A stretch of 64,000 nt of DNA from assembly GCF_024171955.1 (NCBI RefSeq), contig NZ_JAMTCS010000010.1, forward strand, positions 1-64,000, read 5' to 3'. This document shows positions 33,101-42,478 of the stretch, piece by piece. Every line of letters begins with the position of its first letter. Positions within the stretch are counted from its first letter, which is position 1. A model generated the notes under the pieces. That model had not been told where the DNA came from. It did not search any database and saw only the letters and a list, made by a program, of their open reading frames with translations. The stretch is from Promicromonospora thailandica. GTDB lineage: Bacteria; Actinomycetota; Actinomycetes; Actinomycetales; Cellulomonadaceae. Made by a program: the position numbers and the translations under genes.

Positions 33101-35542
33101 CTAGCTCAGGGCGGTGAGGGTCAGCGTGGCCCGGTAGGTGCCGTCGGTGACGTCGACCGGGATCCTGAGGTCGAGGTCCGCGCCGAGGAGGGCCGAGCCG
33201 GCCGCGTGCCCGGTCGCGGCGCGGCCGAGCAGGGACGACTGCGACAGGCCCGCGCCGCCGTCGAACCCGGAGGCGACCCGCGCCCCGGCGACGGCGTCGC
33301 CGCCTGCCTCGGCGAGGTCCGGCGCCCAGCCGAGGTAGCGGCCGGAGAACGACTCGCCGTTCGAGGTGAAGTCGCCCACCTGGGCGGACAGCGACCACTG
33401 CGGGGCGCCGCGGCGCGTGTCGGTGACCCGGATCGGGTTGATCGAGCCGTCCGCGGCGTAGTGGTCGCCCGCGGCCTCGGCGGTGCCGAGGTCGACGAGC
33501 GTGTTGGCGCCGTCGATGCTCCAGACGAACTCGCCCGGGGCGCCCTGCGGCACCACGACCTGCAGCTTCTGCGTGCCGGGGTCCACCGGCTTCGCGATGG
33601 TCACCTGGTCCACGACCGAGTTCACGGGGCGGTCGGCGTCCTTGGCCTCGGAGCGGATGGTCCGCACCGAGATCGCGTCGTCGGTCACCTCGACGGCCGT
33701 GTAGTTGCGCACGTTCTCCTGGTTGAAGGCGGACAGCCACCACGAGCCGGCCGCGTTCGCGGAGTAGTACTTCGAGCCGGACGCCGAGTTGGCCGTCACG
33801 TACAGCACGCCGCCGGGCCCGGGGGTGAGGATGTCGGCGCCCGCCTCCTCGGCGGGATCGGCCTTCTCACCGTTGCGGATCAGGTACGAGCGGGCGTAGC
33901 TGTGGTCGTGCCCCTGGAGCACCAGGTCCACGCCCACCTCCGAGAAGAGGGTGGGCCACGTGCCGCGGCGGTCGATCACGTCACCGTCGGTGGCGTGCGG
34001 GCCCACCGAGTAGATCGAGTGGTGGAACGACACGACCTTCCAGCGGGCATCGTCGCCGTGCTCCGCGATCACGTCGCGCACGAACCGCTCGTGCGAGGCG
34101 TAGTCGCGGCTGTTGGAGTTGAGGTTGAGGAACAGCACGTCCTTGTAGACGAACCAGTAGTCGCCGCCGGAGCTGGTGCCGGAGCCGGGACCGGCCGTCT
34201 CGTCCAGGTTCGGCGTGTTGAAGTGCTGGCGGTAGGCCTTGTTGCCCACGTCGTGGTTGCCGTTGTTCGCGACGAACGGGATCTGGCGCAGGTGGTCGGT
34301 CGACAGGAAGGCCTCGTACTGGGCCTCGCTGCTCGCCGACTCGACCTGGTCGCCGGCCGAGAACAGCATCTCCGTGCGCGGGTAGGCGGCCGTGGCGACG
34401 TCGAGCGTGTCCACCCAGCCCTCGGTGTCGCGCGCGAGGTTGCCGGACGAGCCGAGCTGCGGGTCGCCGAAGAAGAGGAAGTCGAACGCCCCGTCGAAGT
34501 CCCGCGTGCGGAACGTGTGCACCGCGGACCAGGCGCCCTCGGCACCCACGCGGTAGGAGTACGCCGTGTTCTCCTCCAGGCCGGTGAACGTCGCGTGGCG
34601 GTAGAGCTCGCCGCTCGACGACGGACCGCCCGTCGCCGGCACGCTGACGGCGTCGGCCGGGAACACGCCGCCGGTGACCTCGCCCGCCGGGGCGATCTGG
34701 GCCACCTGCTCCGTGTCGACGTCCGTGTACCAGGCGAGGTTGCGCTCGGCCTCGGTGGCCCCGATCCCGAGCACGAGGTCGGTCACCGACGCCGTGGGCT
34801 CCGGCTCCGACCCCTCGACGGGCGCCAGCGACGCGACGTCGAGGTACACGTCCGAGCTGCCGGGCCGGTCGTTGTAGAGGCCGATCGCCAGCGTGTTCAC
34901 GCCGGCCTGGAGCACGTCGGCCGGCACGCTGAACCGGCGGTCCACCGGGTCGCCCGCGCTCGTACCGGCGTACGTGAGGTTCCGCTGCGCCTCGGGGGCC
35001 GCCTCGACGCGCTCGTCGGCGAAGCCGGCCACCTGGGTGCCGTTGACGAAGACCTGCACCGCGTCGTCGAACGTCACGTCGCCCCGGAGCGCCGTGATCC
35101 GGTCGAGCTGGTCCGCGGTGACGTCGAACGTCGTGCGCAGGTGGTAGGTCGGGATGGCGACCTTCGTCGCGGCGGCCGGGTCCACGTAGTGGTCGAGCAC
35201 CGTGGCGACCGGGAAGTCCGCGCCGAGGTCGGGGGCGGGCGAGCCGCTCTTGGCACCGAACGGGCCGGTGCCCGACTTCCACGCGGAGTCGTCGAAACCG
35301 GCGTAGGTCCAGGTGAGGCGGTCAGCGGAGCCCGCGGACGGGTCCGTGTTCGTGTCCGAGTACGTCCAGCGGGTCGCGCTGCCCACGAAGGTCTCGGGCA
35401 GGTCCGCGGCGCCCGCCGACGTCGCGGCGTACGTCAGGCCGCTCGCGACGACGGAGACGAGCCCCAGCGCCGCGACGGCCGGACGCCCCCAGCCGCGCGG
35501 CAGGGCGCGACGGTGAGCGCTCGGATGAGCATTCGCTTGCAT
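33101..35542 (-). CDS. secreted purple-acid-type metallophosphatase with C-terminal WxL domain
   Basis: 813 residues. Signal peptide (1-46), a beta-sandwich domain (about 47-245), a fibronectin-III-like purple acid phosphatase N-domain (about 255-350) and the calcineurin-type metallophosphoesterase core: FFGDPQLG (about 356), SAGDQVES (393), NNGNHDVG (425), FHHSIY (503) and GHDHSYAR (543), giving the two-metal site. The tail (about 680-813) is a WxL-like domain with W716-S-L718 (PQWSLSAQVGDF), YLGWAPDL and the closing GTYRATLTLTAL. That tail would bind the wall non-covalently or dock on the WxL-interacting protein encoded next. It hydrolyses phosphate esters outside the cell. GGAGG precedes ATG 35542. 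Confidence 0.88.
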   Translation of the reverse strand: MQANAHPSAHRRALPRGWGRPAVAALGLVSVVASGLTYAATSAGAADLPETFVGSATRWTYSDTNTDPSAGSADRLTWTYAGFDDSAWKSGTGPFGAKSGSPAPDLGADFPVATVLDHYVDPAAATKVAIPTYHLRTTFDVTADQLDRITALRGDVTFDDAVQVFVNGTQVAGFADERVEAAPEAQRNLTYAGTSAGDPVDRRFSVPADVLQAGVNTLAIGLYNDRPGSSDVYLDVASLAPVEGSEPEPTASVTDLVLGIGATEAERNLAWYTDVDTEQVAQIAPAGEVTGGVFPADAVSVPATGGPSSSGELYRHATFTGLEENTAYSYRVGAEGAWSAVHTFRTRDFDGAFDFLFFGDPQLGSSGNLARDTEGWVDTLDVATAAYPRTEMLFSAGDQVESASSEAQYEAFLSTDHLRQIPFVANNGNHDVGNKAYRQHFNTPNLDETAGPGSGTSSGGDYWFVYKDVLFLNLNSNSRDYASHERFVRDVIAEHGDDARWKVVSFHHSIYSVGPHATDGDVIDRRGTWPTLFSEVGVDLVLQGHDHSYARSYLIRNGEKADPAEEAGADILTPGPGGVLYVTANSASGSKYYSANAAGSWWLSAFNQENVRNYTAVEVTDDAISVRTIRSEAKDADRPVNSVVDQVTIAKPVDPGTQKLQVVVPQGAPGEFVWSIDGANTLVDLGTAEAAGDHYAADGSINPIRVTDTRRGAPQWSLSAQVGDFTSNGESFSGRYLGWAPDLAEAGGDAVAGARVASGFDGGAGLSQSSLLGRAATGHAAGSALLGADLDLRIPVDVTDGTYRATLTLTALS

Positions 35543-35687
35543 GAATCCTCCAGGTACGGGGCGCCAGGCGGCGCCATGCCCGACAGTTGCCCCGCCATAC
35601 GAACCCGGTCCGACGGCGCGATGAGCGTCAGGTGAACAACGGGTCGCGCAGCGGGTGATCTTCGGTCCGGCCGGGCGCCGCGGGACC

Positions 35688-36971
35688 TCAGCCGACGCCG
35701 AGCAGCCGCTGCCCGAACCAGAACAGCCCGACCACCGTGACGCCCGCCGCGCAGACGAGGCCCGTCCACAGCCCGGCCCGGGGCGCGCGGCGGCGCAGCA
35801 GGACCAGCAGCGGGAACACGACCGCCACGACGGCGAGCTGCACCACCTCGATCCCCACGTTGAACACCAGGAGCGACCACAGCAGCGTCCAGGAGAACGG
35901 CTCGTCGATGCCGAGCGCCCCCGCGAACCCGAGGCCGTGCACCAGACCGAACGCGAAGACCACGGCGAGCCGGAACCAGTCGGCGCGCGAGAGCCGGCGC
36001 GGACCGAGCACGGGGTCGGCCACCCGGCCCGCCCCCAGGGCGCCCTGGCGCCGCAGCGTCCACACGTGCCAGGCCGCGACCACGGCGATCGAGAGCGCGA
36101 TGACCGGCTCGACCACGGCGGCCGGAGCGCTCACCACGCCGAGCGCGGCCAGCAGGAACGTCACCGAGTGCGCCAGCGTGAACGACGTCGCGGCCAGGAC
36201 CACGTCCCGCAGCCGGCGCGAGCCCACGATCAGGGCGAGCAGGAACAGGAGGTGGTCGGGCCCGAGCAGCAGGTGCTCGGCACCCAGCACGAAGAAGTGG
36301 CCCATCCGCTCGTACCAGGGCTCGATCGTCGAGAACGACGGCGTCCGCTGCGTGAGCGCCGCGCTCCCCGTCACGCCGGCCAGGTCGTAGTCGACGACGG
36401 TCGTGGTGCCGGTGACGTACCCCTCGTCGTCGCTGAACAGCGTGCTGCGCACCTCGTGGTCCACGGGCTCCTCGCCCGGGGCGGGGCACGTGTGGTCGAG
36501 CACGACGACGGCGTACGGCACGCCGTCGCGCTGCGTGATCCCGAGGTCGCCCACCGGCTCCGGGACGCACGGGGCGCCGTCGGCCGTGACCTCGAGGCGC
36601 GCGGTGACGTACCCGAGCACGGTCGCGGCGTGCGCCGCGAGCGCCGTCGGCTCCTCGCCGGTCTCCCAGACGGCCATGCCCTCGTCGAAGAACGCGGGGT
36701 CGTGCTCGTGCTCGGCCGCGGAGACCACGAGCAGGTCGTACTCGAGGCCGAGCTCGGTGCGCACGACGTCGGGCGCCGGCGTCGTGACGTCGGCGTAGAC
36801 CGTCGAGGTGAACCCGTGGGCGGTGGCGGGCGGCGCGAGCGCGGGCAGGAGCGCCGCGGCGGTCGCGAGCGCGGCCGCCGTACGGGCCGCAACCGGCAGG
36901 CGCCGCCGGGCGGGCACGGGCGTGGGCGTGGGAGCGGACGAGGGGCTGGGACGGTGTCGCACGCGCCGCAC
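35688..36971 (-). CDS. HupE/UreJ family membrane protein
   Basis: 427 residues: a signal peptide ending TAHG near residue 50, an extracytoplasmic domain (about 50-225) and six membrane helices in the C-terminal half. The HupE/UreJ marks are G-x-E-H-LLLGPDHLLFLLAL (about 235-255), TLAHSVTFLLA and GLVHGLGFAGAL (about 350), with histidines in helices that suggest metal (nickel or cobalt) handling. Family members with the long N-domain are common but poorly understood. GTG 36971 (GGAG upstream) is chosen; GTG 36962 is possible. It is the last gene of a long minus-strand block but is probably not part of the secretion system. Confidence 0.82.
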   Translation of the reverse strand: MRRVRHRPSPSSAPTPTPVPARRRLPVAARTAAALATAAALLPALAPPATAHGFTSTVYADVTTPAPDVVRTELGLEYDLLVVSAAEHEHDPAFFDEGMAVWETGEEPTALAAHAATVLGYVTARLEVTADGAPCVPEPVGDLGITQRDGVPYAVVVLDHTCPAPGEEPVDHEVRSTLFSDDEGYVTGTTTVVDYDLAGVTGSAALTQRTPSFSTIEPWYERMGHFFVLGAEHLLLGPDHLLFLLALIVGSRRLRDVVLAATSFTLAHSVTFLLAALGVVSAPAAVVEPVIALSIAVVAAWHVWTLRRQGALGAGRVADPVLGPRRLSRADWFRLAVVFAFGLVHGLGFAGALGIDEPFSWTLLWSLLVFNVGIEVVQLAVVAVVFPLLVLLRRRAPRAGLWTGLVCAAGVTVVGLFWFGQRLLGVG

Positions 36972-37056
36972 CCTGCTCCACCCGGATGAACGCCGCACCA
37001 ACGCCGGACGACGACCCGGTGATCTCCGTGACGTGCGGGACGCGCGGGGCTCGCGG

Positions 37057-38040
37057 TCAGCGGCCGCGGGCCCGCCTGCGCCGACGCCGGGCCTCGGCGG
37101 CCCGCTCCTCGGCGTCGTCGAGCTCGTCGTCGACGGCGGCCAGCTCGGCGCGGGCGTCCTCGGCCGCGGACCGCGCCTCCTCGGCCGCCCGGCGGGCGGT
37201 GTCCCGCTCGGCGGTGAGCCGCTCGATCTCCTCCTCGATCCGGTCCACCTCGGCCTGCGCGTCCTCGACGGCGGACTCCGCGTCCTGCTGCCGGTCACGG
37301 GCCGTGTCGCGCCGCTCCTCGAGCCGGTCGAGGAGCGCGGCGCTCTCCTGCACCTCGCGCTCGGCCGCCGCCAGCTCGTCCGCGGCGTCCTCGCCGGGAC
37401 CGTCCTCGTCCGGCTCCTCGCCCGACTCCTCGCCCGACTCCCGGCCCGACTCCCGGCCCGACTCCTCGTCCGGCCCCTCGGACGCGTCCTGTGCCGACCC
37501 GTCCCCCGGGCGGAGCACCACGAGGTCGGCCTCCTCGCCCTGCTCGTCGACGATGCCGAACCCGACGTGCTGCAGCGCCCGCGAGAGCCGCCCGGCCCGG
37601 ACCACCTCGGCGGCGTCCGGGTCCATCACGGCGGCGGTCAGGGTCTCGGCGAGGCGGTCCAGCACGGCCGCGGACACCGGCCGCCCGCCCACCTCGCCGG
37701 CCTCGCGCACGGTGCGGACCAGTGCGTCGGCGCGCTCCCGCCGCAGCTGGTCCAGCGCCCGGACCCGACCCCGGTCCCGGTCGGCCGTCGCGGCCCGCAG
37801 CTCGTCGCCGAGCGAGACGAGCGCCGCGACCTCCTCGGGGTGCTCGCGCGCCACGTGGTTGACCACCCAGGCGGCGACGGACGGCTTCGGCAGACGTTTG
37901 ATCCGCTGGGCGCCGAGCCGGTCCCCGGCGTCGGCGGCCCGGCGGGAGGCGGCGTCGCGGGCCGCGACGAACTCGTCGAGCGGCCTGGTGTACAGGTCGT
38001 CGACCGTCTCGTCGGGGTCCGTGGAGCGCTCGGCCGGCAC
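37057..38040 (-). CDS. conserved hypothetical protein with C-terminal coiled coil
   Basis: 327 residues, cytoplasmic. The N-terminal 150 residues are a conserved helical domain (DLYTRPLDEFVAARDAASRR, then IKRLPKPSVAAWVVNHVARE) seen in many actinobacteria with no known function. Residues about 185-215 are an acidic low-complexity segment with ESGRESGEESGEEP repeats, and 218-327 form a long charged coiled coil (EEEIERLTAERDTARRAAEE). It begins 18 bp after the stop of the EssC-like ATPase, so it may be the tail of that operon. GTG start at 38040. I cannot give a function. Confidence 0.7.
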   Translation of the reverse strand: MPAERSTDPDETVDDLYTRPLDEFVAARDAASRRAADAGDRLGAQRIKRLPKPSVAAWVVNHVAREHPEEVAALVSLGDELRAATADRDRGRVRALDQLRRERADALVRTVREAGEVGGRPVSAAVLDRLAETLTAAVMDPDAAEVVRAGRLSRALQHVGFGIVDEQGEEADLVVLRPGDGSAQDASEGPDEESGRESGRESGEESGEEPDEDGPGEDAADELAAAEREVQESAALLDRLEERRDTARDRQQDAESAVEDAQAEVDRIEEEIERLTAERDTARRAAEEARSAAEDARAELAAVDDELDDAEERAAEARRRRRRARGR

Positions 38041-38058
38041 GGTCCTACGGTGGCACGG

Positions 38059-41000
38059 TCACAGGGTCGGCACCAGCAGGGTCATCAGCTCCCCGGACCC
38101 CAGGTGCACCAGCGCCCGGCCGGGCGTGACCTGGCTCGCGACCGCCGAGCGGGGCAGGCTCACCCCGACCAGGTCGCCGTCGAACCGGTCCGCGGGGCTG
38201 AGCAGGGCCCCGCGCCGGTTCTTCTTGGCGTCGACCTGCCAGCCCGAGAACCCGCCGGCCACCTCGGACGCGTCGCCGCCCAGCACGAGCGCGCGCCGGT
38301 TGGCGGTCGCGCCGCGCAGGTAGGCACGGAGCCAGGACTTCGCCGGGGCGTCCGCCACGAGCTCGGCGTCGTCCACGACGAGCGCCACGGGCGTGCCGTC
38401 CGGGTCCAGGTGCGGCGCGAGCACCTCCTCGGTCACCTCGTCCGGGTCGGTGACCAGCGCCCGCACCCCGGGCGTGCCGGCGAGGTCACGCAGGGCTCCC
38501 GCCCGGGGCGCGACGAGCACCAGCTCGGTGCCGCCGCGCAGCAGCGACCGTGCCATCACGGCGAGCATCGTGGACCGACCGGAGCGGGCGGGGCCGGCGA
38601 CGACGAACGTGGGCGCGTCGTCCGCCAGGTCCATGCCGTACGCCGTGAGGTCGTCGCCGCCCACGCCGAGCACGGCCCACAGGGGGCGCGCGGCCTCCCG
38701 GCCGGCGTACCGGTAGGCGTCGTCCAGGGTGATGGTCGAGGGCAGGTCGTCCACGCGGAACGGCCCGCTCCCGGGTGCGACGTCCGCGCGCTCCCGGATC
38801 GTGGCGGCCAGCCGCCGGGCCGCGGCCGTCTGCGCCCGGCCCGCCGGGTCGTCGCCCAGGACCGCGACCTGCACCTCCAGCCCGCTGCCGGACCGGAAGG
38901 CCCGCCCGGGCGGGATCTCCTCGGGCAGCTTCTTGTGGTTGATGCCCACCATGCCGTAGTCGAACCGGTCGGTCAGGCGCAGCACGAGCGCGTCGTCGGT
39001 CAGCACGCTCATCCGGCTGGACAGCAGGCTCCGGTCGCCCGCGACCAGCAGGTGGATGCCCGCGCTCGCGCCGTCCCGCAGCAGCTCCTGCACCGCGTCG
39101 ACCAGCGCACCGCCGTCGACCTCGCCGTAGCTGCTCACGAAGCTCTCCCAGCGGTCGATCAGCACGAGCACCCGGGGCAGGGCGGTGCCGGGCCCGGCGT
39201 GCTCGCGCTGCTCGGTGACGTTCGCGAAGCTCCCCGCGGCGAGCACCTGCTGGCGCCGGGCGAGCTCCGCCCGCAGCCGGGCCAGCAGGCGGCCGGTCCG
39301 GTCGCTCTGCCCGCGCTGCACGACGGCGCCGGTGTGCGGCAGCTCGTCCAGCACGGCCAGCGCCCCGTTGCCGCAGTCGATCGCGTACAGGTGCAGGTCC
39401 GCGACGGGCAGGGCGGCGGCCGCCGCGAACGCCGTGGTGCGCAGCGCGGTGGAGCGCCCGCTGCCCGGCGCGCCGATCACGTACCGGTGGCCGAAGCCGT
39501 CCAGGTCGAGCACGGCGGGGCCCTGCCGCTGGTCGGCCGGCGCATCCTCCAGCGCCCACGCGAACGCCGCCGGCGCGCCGCCCTCGGCGGCCCCCGGCTG
39601 TTCCACCGCCGCCAGCGGCAGCAGCTCCGGCAGGGCGGGCAGCCACGGCCGGCGCGGCGTCGGCCGGTCGCTCAGGCGCGCGGCCTCGCGCAGGGTGGCC
39701 ACGAGGGCGGCCAGGTCGGTCTCGACGTCCTCGCGCCGCCGCGCGGCCGGCCGGCTCGGGGGCAGCGCCCCGAGGTCGGCCACCGGGACGCGGACGACGT
39801 ACGGCTCCTGCACCCGCCCGGCGTCGGACGGCGACAGCCGCCGTCCGCCCACCCGTGCCGACTGGAACGGCACCACCGACGTGTGCCCGAGCCGCGCGTA
39901 GGCACGGCCGGGCTGCGACTTGGCGATGTGGGCCGCCTCCGGGGCGTCGATGACGTCCTTCGACTCGCCCGCGTCCGTCATCCGCAGCGCGACACGCAGG
40001 TTCGTGTTGGCGCGGATCTCCGGGGAGACGACGCCGGAGGGCCGCTGGGTCGCGAGCACCAGGTGGATGCCGAGCGAGCGGCCGCGCTGGGCGATGTTCA
40101 CCAGGCCGGTGACGAAGTCGGGCAGCTCGCGCGCCATGGAGGCGAACTCGTCGATGACGATCATCAGCCGTGGCAGCGTCGGGCCCACGTGTCCGCGGGC
40201 CTGCGCGTCGAGGTAGTCCTCCAGGTCCTTCGCGCCGGCGTCCGCGAGCACGTGCTCGCGGTAGGTGAGCTCCGCGCGCAGCGAGTCCAGGGCGCGCTCC
40301 ACGAGGTGGGAGTCGAGGTCGGTGACCATCCCCACCGTGTGCGGCAGCCGCTCGCACTGGCTGAAGGCCGCGCCGCCCTTGTAGTCCACGAGCACGAAGT
40401 TCATGGTCTCGGGCGTGTTGACCACCGCGAGGGAGGCCACGACGGTCTGCAGGAACTCCGACTTGCCCGACCCGGTCGTGCCGCCCACGAGGGCGTGCGG
40501 CCCGTCGCGCACGAGGTCGAGCGTGAACGGCCCGTCCAGCGACACGCCCACGACCGCCGCGGTGCTCCCCCGCGTGACGCCGCGCCAGCGCGCCGCCATC
40601 TGCTCGGCGTCCACCTCCTCGATGCCGAGCACCTCGACGAGCCGCGCCGAGTCGGGGATCAGTCCCTCGCCCTCGGTGGCCGTCACGTCGTGCACCGCGG
40701 CGACGGCGCGCGCGACCGGCTCGAACCAGTCGTCGGCCACCTCGTCCACGAGCACCGACCGCAGGTCGTCGGCGTCCTGCCGGCGCAGGGTCATGCCGCC
40801 GTCGGCCCGCGCGAGCGCCACGACCGTGCACTCCTCCGGGAGCAGCTGCTCGTCCCCGTCCAGGCAGACGACGCTGACGCCGACGGCGGGACCGTCGCGC
40901 AGCACCGACACGACGCCGGGCAGCGCGCGCAGGCGCCGGGCGCCGTCGAGCACCACGACCACCTGCGGACCCGGCGGCAGGGCACCGCCCGCGACCTCCA

Positions 41001-42477
41001 TGGCGGCCCGGCGCTGCGTGACCAGCGACGTCAGCTCCGCGACCCGCGCCGCGAGCGTCTCCGTCGTCGTGCCGATCAGGGCGACGGCCGCCTGGCCCAG
41101 GGCCGGGCGCGCGTGCGGCAGCCAGGCGGCCCACGCCCAGTCGCGCACGTGCTCGGAGGTGGTCAGCACGTAGACCTGGACGTCGCGCGGGCTCTGCAGC
41201 ACGCCGAGCTGGCCCACCATCCACCGCGCCCGGCGCCGCGGCCAGTCCCCCGGACCCGCCACGCCCACCACCCCGGCCTCCCGCAGCGGCACCGTGACCG
41301 GCACCGACCGCACCGTGGCGCGGCTCCTGCGGCGGTGCTCGGGCTCCGCGCCGTCCTCCACCTCGACCCGGCTCGTCGCGTCGGCGAGCCCGAGCCGGAC
41401 CACCAGGTGGTCGCCGTCGGTCGCGCGCCGCTCCCAGAGGCGCCGCGTCGGCGTGGTGGCGATCAGCCGCAGCTCGGCGGCGCCGGGGCTCGACACCCTC
41501 CGCCGGTGCTGCTCGCGCCGCACCGCCTCCAGCACCTCCGCCTCCAGCGCCGCACGCTCCTGCGCGTGCTGCCGCAGCCGCTCCTTGTGCGTGATCACGC
41601 CGTTGCGCTTGGACATCCACCAGCTGCCCAGGCCCATCAGCGGCGAGGCCAGGGCGAACATCAGGTAGTAGGGCGACCGGAAGACCATCGCCATGACCAC
41701 ACCCAGCACGGCGGGCATCGCCATCGCCAGCCAGGGCAGCGGGTTGCGACCCGGCGGGACGGGCTCGGCGGGCAGCCGGAAGTGCGTGGCCGGCATCGGC
41801 GGCAGCAGCCGCGGGGGCCGGTTGTAGTCGAGATGGCCGGGTTCGGCGGCGGGACGCAGGTCGGCGTCCGCCCGCGTGGCGGGCTGGACCGTCAGCACGC
41901 AGCCGCCCAGGCGCAGCTGCGTGCCGGTGGGCCACGGTTCCTCGTCCTCGCCCAGCGGGCCCTCCAGGCGGTCCAGCTCGACCACCCGGCTCACCGAGCG
42001 CGGGTCCGCGACGCGCCGCACCCGCACCCCGCCGTCCAGCGCGACGACGACGGCGACCGTCGCCGCCCCGCCCTCGCGCGGCTCGTCGACGCGGAGCCGG
42101 CCGTCGTGCCCGACCTGCACCGTGGACTCCCCGACGCCGAGGCGCACCACCGCCCCGGCCCCGGCGCCGCCCGTGACGCACAGGTCGACCGGGCCACCAC
42201 CGGGCCCGCTCCCGGCCGGACCCCACGCGGCAGGCGGTTCGGCCCCGAAGGTGACCACGGCGCCGTCGCGCACGCCCGTGGCCGGGGCGAGGACGGCGTC
42301 ACCGGAACCGTGACGGGTCGGCACCGGGCGGCCGTCGACGAACAGGGTGCTGCCCGCGGGCGCTCCGACCTCGGCGGCGAGGCGCTCGCCGAGGTCGGCC
42401 GCCGTGGTGCGGTCGTCCAGGTCGAGGCTCAGCATCGTCTCGCGCGCGCCGTGGCGCGCGGTCACCAGGGCCCGCAC
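38059..42477 (-). CDS. type VII secretion ATPase, EccC/EssC family
   Basis: 1472 residues, the motor of a type VII secretion system. Order: a ubiquitin-like/FHA N-region (1-200, resembling the FHA pair of EssC), a short linker, two membrane helices (about 240-285), an alpha/beta region, then three FtsK/SpoIIIE ATPase domains. Domain 1 (about 640-860) has Walker A GTTGSGKS near 665 and Walker B LMIVIDEFASM. Domains 2 and 3 have Walker A GAPGSGRS (near 1002) and GPARSGRS (near 1295), where the catalytic lysine is arginine, so only domain 1 should hydrolyse ATP. The GTG start lies 1 bp after the stop of the LysM/discoidin protein with GGGGAGG upstream. The architecture is closer to firmicute EssC than to the split mycobacterial EccCa/Cb. 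Confidence 0.93.
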   Translation of the reverse strand: MRALVTARHGARETMLSLDLDDRTTAADLGERLAAEVGAPAGSTLFVDGRPVPTRHGSGDAVLAPATGVRDGAVVTFGAEPPAAWGPAGSGPGGGPVDLCVTGGAGAGAVVRLGVGESTVQVGHDGRLRVDEPREGGAATVAVVVALDGGVRVRRVADPRSVSRVVELDRLEGPLGEDEEPWPTGTQLRLGGCVLTVQPATRADADLRPAAEPGHLDYNRPPRLLPPMPATHFRLPAEPVPPGRNPLPWLAMAMPAVLGVVMAMVFRSPYYLMFALASPLMGLGSWWMSKRNGVITHKERLRQHAQERAALEAEVLEAVRREQHRRRVSSPGAAELRLIATTPTRRLWERRATDGDHLVVRLGLADATSRVEVEDGAEPEHRRRSRATVRSVPVTVPLREAGVVGVAGPGDWPRRRARWMVGQLGVLQSPRDVQVYVLTTSEHVRDWAWAAWLPHARPALGQAAVALIGTTTETLAARVAELTSLVTQRRAAMEVAGGALPPGPQVVVVLDGARRLRALPGVVSVLRDGPAVGVSVVCLDGDEQLLPEECTVVALARADGGMTLRRQDADDLRSVLVDEVADDWFEPVARAVAAVHDVTATEGEGLIPDSARLVEVLGIEEVDAEQMAARWRGVTRGSTAAVVGVSLDGPFTLDLVRDGPHALVGGTTGSGKSEFLQTVVASLAVVNTPETMNFVLVDYKGGAAFSQCERLPHTVGMVTDLDSHLVERALDSLRAELTYREHVLADAGAKDLEDYLDAQARGHVGPTLPRLMIVIDEFASMARELPDFVTGLVNIAQRGRSLGIHLVLATQRPSGVVSPEIRANTNLRVALRMTDAGESKDVIDAPEAAHIAKSQPGRAYARLGHTSVVPFQSARVGGRRLSPSDAGRVQEPYVVRVPVADLGALPPSRPAARRREDVETDLAALVATLREAARLSDRPTPRRPWLPALPELLPLAAVEQPGAAEGGAPAAFAWALEDAPADQRQGPAVLDLDGFGHRYVIGAPGSGRSTALRTTAFAAAAALPVADLHLYAIDCGNGALAVLDELPHTGAVVQRGQSDRTGRLLARLRAELARRQQVLAAGSFANVTEQREHAGPGTALPRVLVLIDRWESFVSSYGEVDGGALVDAVQELLRDGASAGIHLLVAGDRSLLSSRMSVLTDDALVLRLTDRFDYGMVGINHKKLPEEIPPGRAFRSGSGLEVQVAVLGDDPAGRAQTAAARRLAATIRERADVAPGSGPFRVDDLPSTITLDDAYRYAGREAARPLWAVLGVGGDDLTAYGMDLADDAPTFVVAGPARSGRSTMLAVMARSLLRGGTELVLVAPRAGALRDLAGTPGVRALVTDPDEVTEEVLAPHLDPDGTPVALVVDDAELVADAPAKSWLRAYLRGATANRRALVLGGDASEVAGGFSGWQVDAKKNRRGALLSPADRFDGDLVGVSLPRSAVASQVTPGRALVHLGSGELMTLLVPTL

Positions 42478-42478
42478 G

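Noticed and set aside
33089-35635. An 848-codon plus-strand frame opposite the phosphatase gene
   Set aside because: Composition of an antisense frame (Val/Arg/Gly-rich); the minus-strand product has metal-site motifs and a signal peptide.
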